DNA from: Bacillota bacterium
Lineage (GTDB): Bacteria; Bacillota; Clostridia; Acetivibrionales; DSM-2933
NCBI GenBank assembly: GCA_030705945.1
Contig: JAUZPS010000286.1
Span: forward strand, 1-6,454
Reading direction: 5' to 3'
Length of the DNA stretch: 6,454 nt
In this document: positions 4,726 through 6,454 of the stretch, in pieces
Layout of the letters: each line of letters begins with the position of its first letter
Numbering within the stretch: the first letter of the stretch is position 1
Notes under the pieces: model-generated
Seen by the model: only the letters and a program-made list of their open reading frames with translations
Database searches by the model: none
What the model was told of the DNA's origin: nothing
Translations under genes and position numbers: made by a program

Positions 4726-6454
4726 TTACGAGTTTGAATAGTTACCGGAACTTTGGTTAAAATGCTTTGCTATAACAACAATATCAACCATATTTATATA
4801 ACCATCTTTATTAATGTCACAGTTATCTTTAAAATTTGCATCAGAAACATTAGTGTTAAATGCTTTTGCCAGCTCCATTACATCAGACATATTAATGCAA
4901 TTATCCTCATTTACATCTCCTGCCCATAAGGTTATAGAAGAATTCATATCAATATCTGTTATTGACATGTCCCTGTATAAGTATCCTGGTTTACTTATTC
5001 TAACACAACTATTTTTATTTGCGGGTACATTTGAAATTATGAAGCATCCGTCGGGCTTTGAAATTGCATTCATTCCTGTTCCTAAAACTTCAATTTTAAA
5101 ACCTGATTTTAAGGATGATTGTTGGGAAGATTCTTTGATATCCGGAAATATTAAGCCTTTTAATGTATAGGAAGTAGCAATAAATGGTGTCAGTATAGTT
5201 AAACCATCAAAACTGATAACAGAATTATCTTCTTTTAATACTGTTGAATAATTGGTACAAGTAGTAATTGATTTTACATTTGTCAACCTTGCAGGAATAT
5301 TGAATCCGCCTGAACCAGAACCATTAAAGCCCCAACCAACAAGAGTACCATCTTCCTTTAATGCTAATGTATGGGTTTGACCAGCCGAAATAGCCTTTAC
5401 ATTTGTTAACCCAGTCGGCGCGTCACACTGATGACTCATTTTATTATCTCCCCATGCGCATACAGTTCCATCTTCTTTTAACACTACGGTATGTTCTGCG
5501 CCAGCAGAGATTGCTTTAACATTCGTTAAGCCTTCAGGAACTTTGCATTGATTATAATAATTGCCACCCCATGCAAAAACAGTTCCATCTTCTCTTAATG
5601 CCACTGAATGTGATCCCCCAGCAGAAATAGCCTTTACATTTGTTAAATCCCATTGTTCCTCGCACTGACCAAAAGAATTCCATCCCCACGAAACTACTGT
5701 ACCATCTTCTTTTAATGCTAATGTATGATAATATCCTGCAGAGATTGCCTTAACTTTTTTCAACCCCCATGGCACATCACACTGACCATGATTGTTTGAG
5801 CCCCAAGCTACCACTGTGCCGTCTTCTTTTAATGCAACTATATGATCTATACCAACTGATACTTCCTTGACATTTGTCAAACCTTCCGGGGGATCGAAGT
5901 TAGAATCATTGCACACAACTGATCCATCTTTGCATATTGCTGCTAAAAGGAAAAATCCATTGCTGGCAATCGCTTTTATATTGCCTGAAGGCTTTGGAAT
6001 AGCACAACAACCAAGGTTATCATCACCCCATGCTATAATAGTGTTATCTTCCCTCAGCGCCACAACATGATCTCCGGCTGCAGAAATTGCTTTAACATTT
6101 TTTAATTCTGAAGGGACATCCCATACACCCAGACTATCTTCACCAAATATAACAACAGTACCATCCTCTTTTAGTGCAGCTACTTGGCGTCCAGTATCAG
6201 ATACTGCTTTTATATTTGTTAATCCTTCAGGAATAATGCATTTACCTGAATCATTATCACCCCAGGCAACAAGAGTACCATCGTTTTTAATTGCAATGTT
6301 ATGACAAACACCAGCAGAAACAGCTTTAATATTATTTAAACCCTCCGGAACATTGCATTGACCCGAATTATTACTACCCCATGCAACAATCGTACCATCT
6401 TCTTTCAATGCTAAAGTGTGAAAATCTACAGCAGCAATAACTTTAACGTTTAAC
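4726..6454 (-). CDS. RCC1-repeat protein with X-module and type II dockerin, N-terminus beyond right edge
   Basis: The frame is open from the right edge to the TAA at 4726-4728, giving 575 visible residues (numbered here from the codon at 6453). The first visible residues, LNVKVIAAVDFHTLALKEDG, already belong to a repeat, so the true start lies outside and the TTG at 6408 is not the start. Residues 1-428 hold eleven RCC1-type repeats of about 39 residues, with consensus LTNVKAISAG..HT.ALKEDGTVVAWG.N..GQC.VP.G. Repeat 5 has lost its WG and GQC core, and repeat 11 is degenerate. Residues about 429-510 match the X-module next to the CipA dockerin (GLIFPD, SGFKIEVLGT, VPAN, ISKPGYLYRD). Residues about 512-570 are a dockerin with two calcium-binding loops: DVNEDNCINMSD (513-524) and DINKDGYINMVD (546-557). 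By family knowledge, X plus type II dockerin binds type II cohesins of cell-surface anchoring proteins. The RCC1 repeats are expected to form beta-propeller blades acting in binding; no catalytic domain is visible. A signal peptide is expected upstream. Confidence 0.93.
   Translation of the reverse strand, partial: LNVKVIAAVDFHTLALKEDGTIVAWGSNNSGQCNVPEGLNNIKAVSAGVCHNIAIKNDGTLVAWGDNDSGKCIIPEGLTNIKAVSDTGRQVAALKEDGTVVIFGEDSLGVWDVPSELKNVKAISAAGDHVVALREDNTIIAWGDDNLGCCAIPKPSGNIKAIASNGFFLLAAICKDGSVVCNDSNFDPPEGLTNVKEVSVGIDHIVALKEDGTVVAWGSNNHGQCDVPWGLKKVKAISAGYYHTLALKEDGTVVSWGWNSFGQCEEQWDLTNVKAISAGGSHSVALREDGTVFAWGGNYYNQCKVPEGLTNVKAISAGAEHTVVLKEDGTVCAWGDNKMSHQCDAPTGLTNVKAISAGQTHTLALKEDGTLVGWGFNGSGSGGFNIPARLTNVKSITTCTNYSTVLKEDNSVISFDGLTILTPFIATSYTLKGLIFPDIKESSQQSSLKSGFKIEVLGTGMNAISKPDGCFIISNVPANKNSCVRISKPGYLYRDMSITDIDMNSSITLWAGDVNEDNCINMSDVMELAKAFNTNVSDANFKDNCDINKDGYINMVDIVVIAKHFNQSSGNYSNS
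4729..5169 (-). other. X-module plus type II dockerin coding segment
   Basis: This segment carries the anchoring part of the RCC1 protein. The X-module (about 4921-5169) is an Ig-like, carboxypeptidase-regulatory-type fold that in CipA stabilises the dockerin and contributes to type II cohesin binding. The dockerin (about 4740-4920) has paired EF-hand-like loops. Loop 2 is canonical (D.N.DG.IN..D); loop 1 has Asn where Gly is usual, and Cys at the next position. The putative recognition pairs are Met-Ser in loop 1 and Met-Val in loop 2, unlike the Ser-Thr pair of typical C. thermocellum type I enzyme dockerins. Confidence 0.85.
5170..6453 (-). repeat. RCC1-type coding repeat array, eleven units with 117-bp main period
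   Basis: The repeat is visible in the DNA: the DGT-coding site recurs at 5225, 5348, 5468, 5585, 5702, 5819, 5924, 6044, 6161, 6278 and 6395. Six of the ten intervals are exactly 117 bases (39 codons); the others are 123, 120, 105 and 120 bases, reflecting in-frame indels. All length changes are multiples of three. The array continues beyond the right edge. Confidence 0.9.

Noticed and set aside
4814..5170. Open plus-strand frame of 118 codons
   Set aside because: It lies entirely antisense to the X-module and dockerin coding sequence, whose protein is clearly recognisable; no ribosome binding site supports the plus-strand frame.
5867..6070. Open plus-strand frame of 67 codons
   Set aside because: It is antisense to the RCC1 repeats and is a by-product of their codon composition.
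5225..6395. CRISPR-like or other regularly spaced DNA repeat
   Set aside because: The 117-base periodicity is fully explained by in-frame protein repeats of the RCC1 type; the units are contiguous, diverged and coding.
6406..6408. TTG at 6408 as the start codon of the RCC1 protein
   Set aside because: The fifteen codons upstream continue the repeat consensus to the window edge, so the gene starts outside the window.

Overview
The window looks like a piece of an AT-rich, anaerobic, cellulosome-forming clostridium (Acetivibrio / Hungateiclostridium / Pseudobacteroides type). This rests mainly on the protein at the right edge, which ends in an X-module followed by a type II dockerin of the kind found at the C-terminus of the scaffoldin CipA. 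Low-GC Firmicute-style ribosome binding sites and promoters agree. The species cannot be named from this stretch.

Nearly everything lies on the minus strand. From left to right: (1) a large secreted surface protein whose N-terminal 801 codons are visible (start about 2404, running off the left edge), with a signal peptide, a 12-bp minisatellite coding for a GNT-rich linker, a PPC-like beta domain and further beta-sandwich-like sequence; it has its own promoter at 2447-2475. (2) A gap (2476-2700) with nothing convincing. (3) A small-gene island, 2701-4134: a YezG/DUF600 immunity protein (2701-3183), a 57-codon gene with a very good ribosome binding site (3327-3500) that seems to have been shortened by an in-frame stop, a possible terminator (3549-3590), and a two-helix membrane protein of unknown function (3712-4122) with its own promoter. 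(4) A poorly occupied stretch, 4135-4725, holding one weak plus-strand ORF and two small hairpins. (5) The 3' part of a gene for a protein with at least eleven 39-residue RCC1-type repeats, followed by an X-module and a type II dockerin (stop at 4726, open through the right edge).

Interpretation: two large genes for exported proteins flank a small accessory island. The island carries an immunity protein of the YezG type, whose relatives neutralise LXG-type polymorphic toxins, but no toxin gene is visible, so it may be an orphan immunity cassette. The RCC1 protein would be expected to dock on type II cohesins of cell-surface anchoring proteins, giving a propeller-type binding module displayed on the cell surface. 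The two most interesting observations are this RCC1-X-dockerin architecture and the orphan yezG cassette with an apparently interrupted upstream partner.
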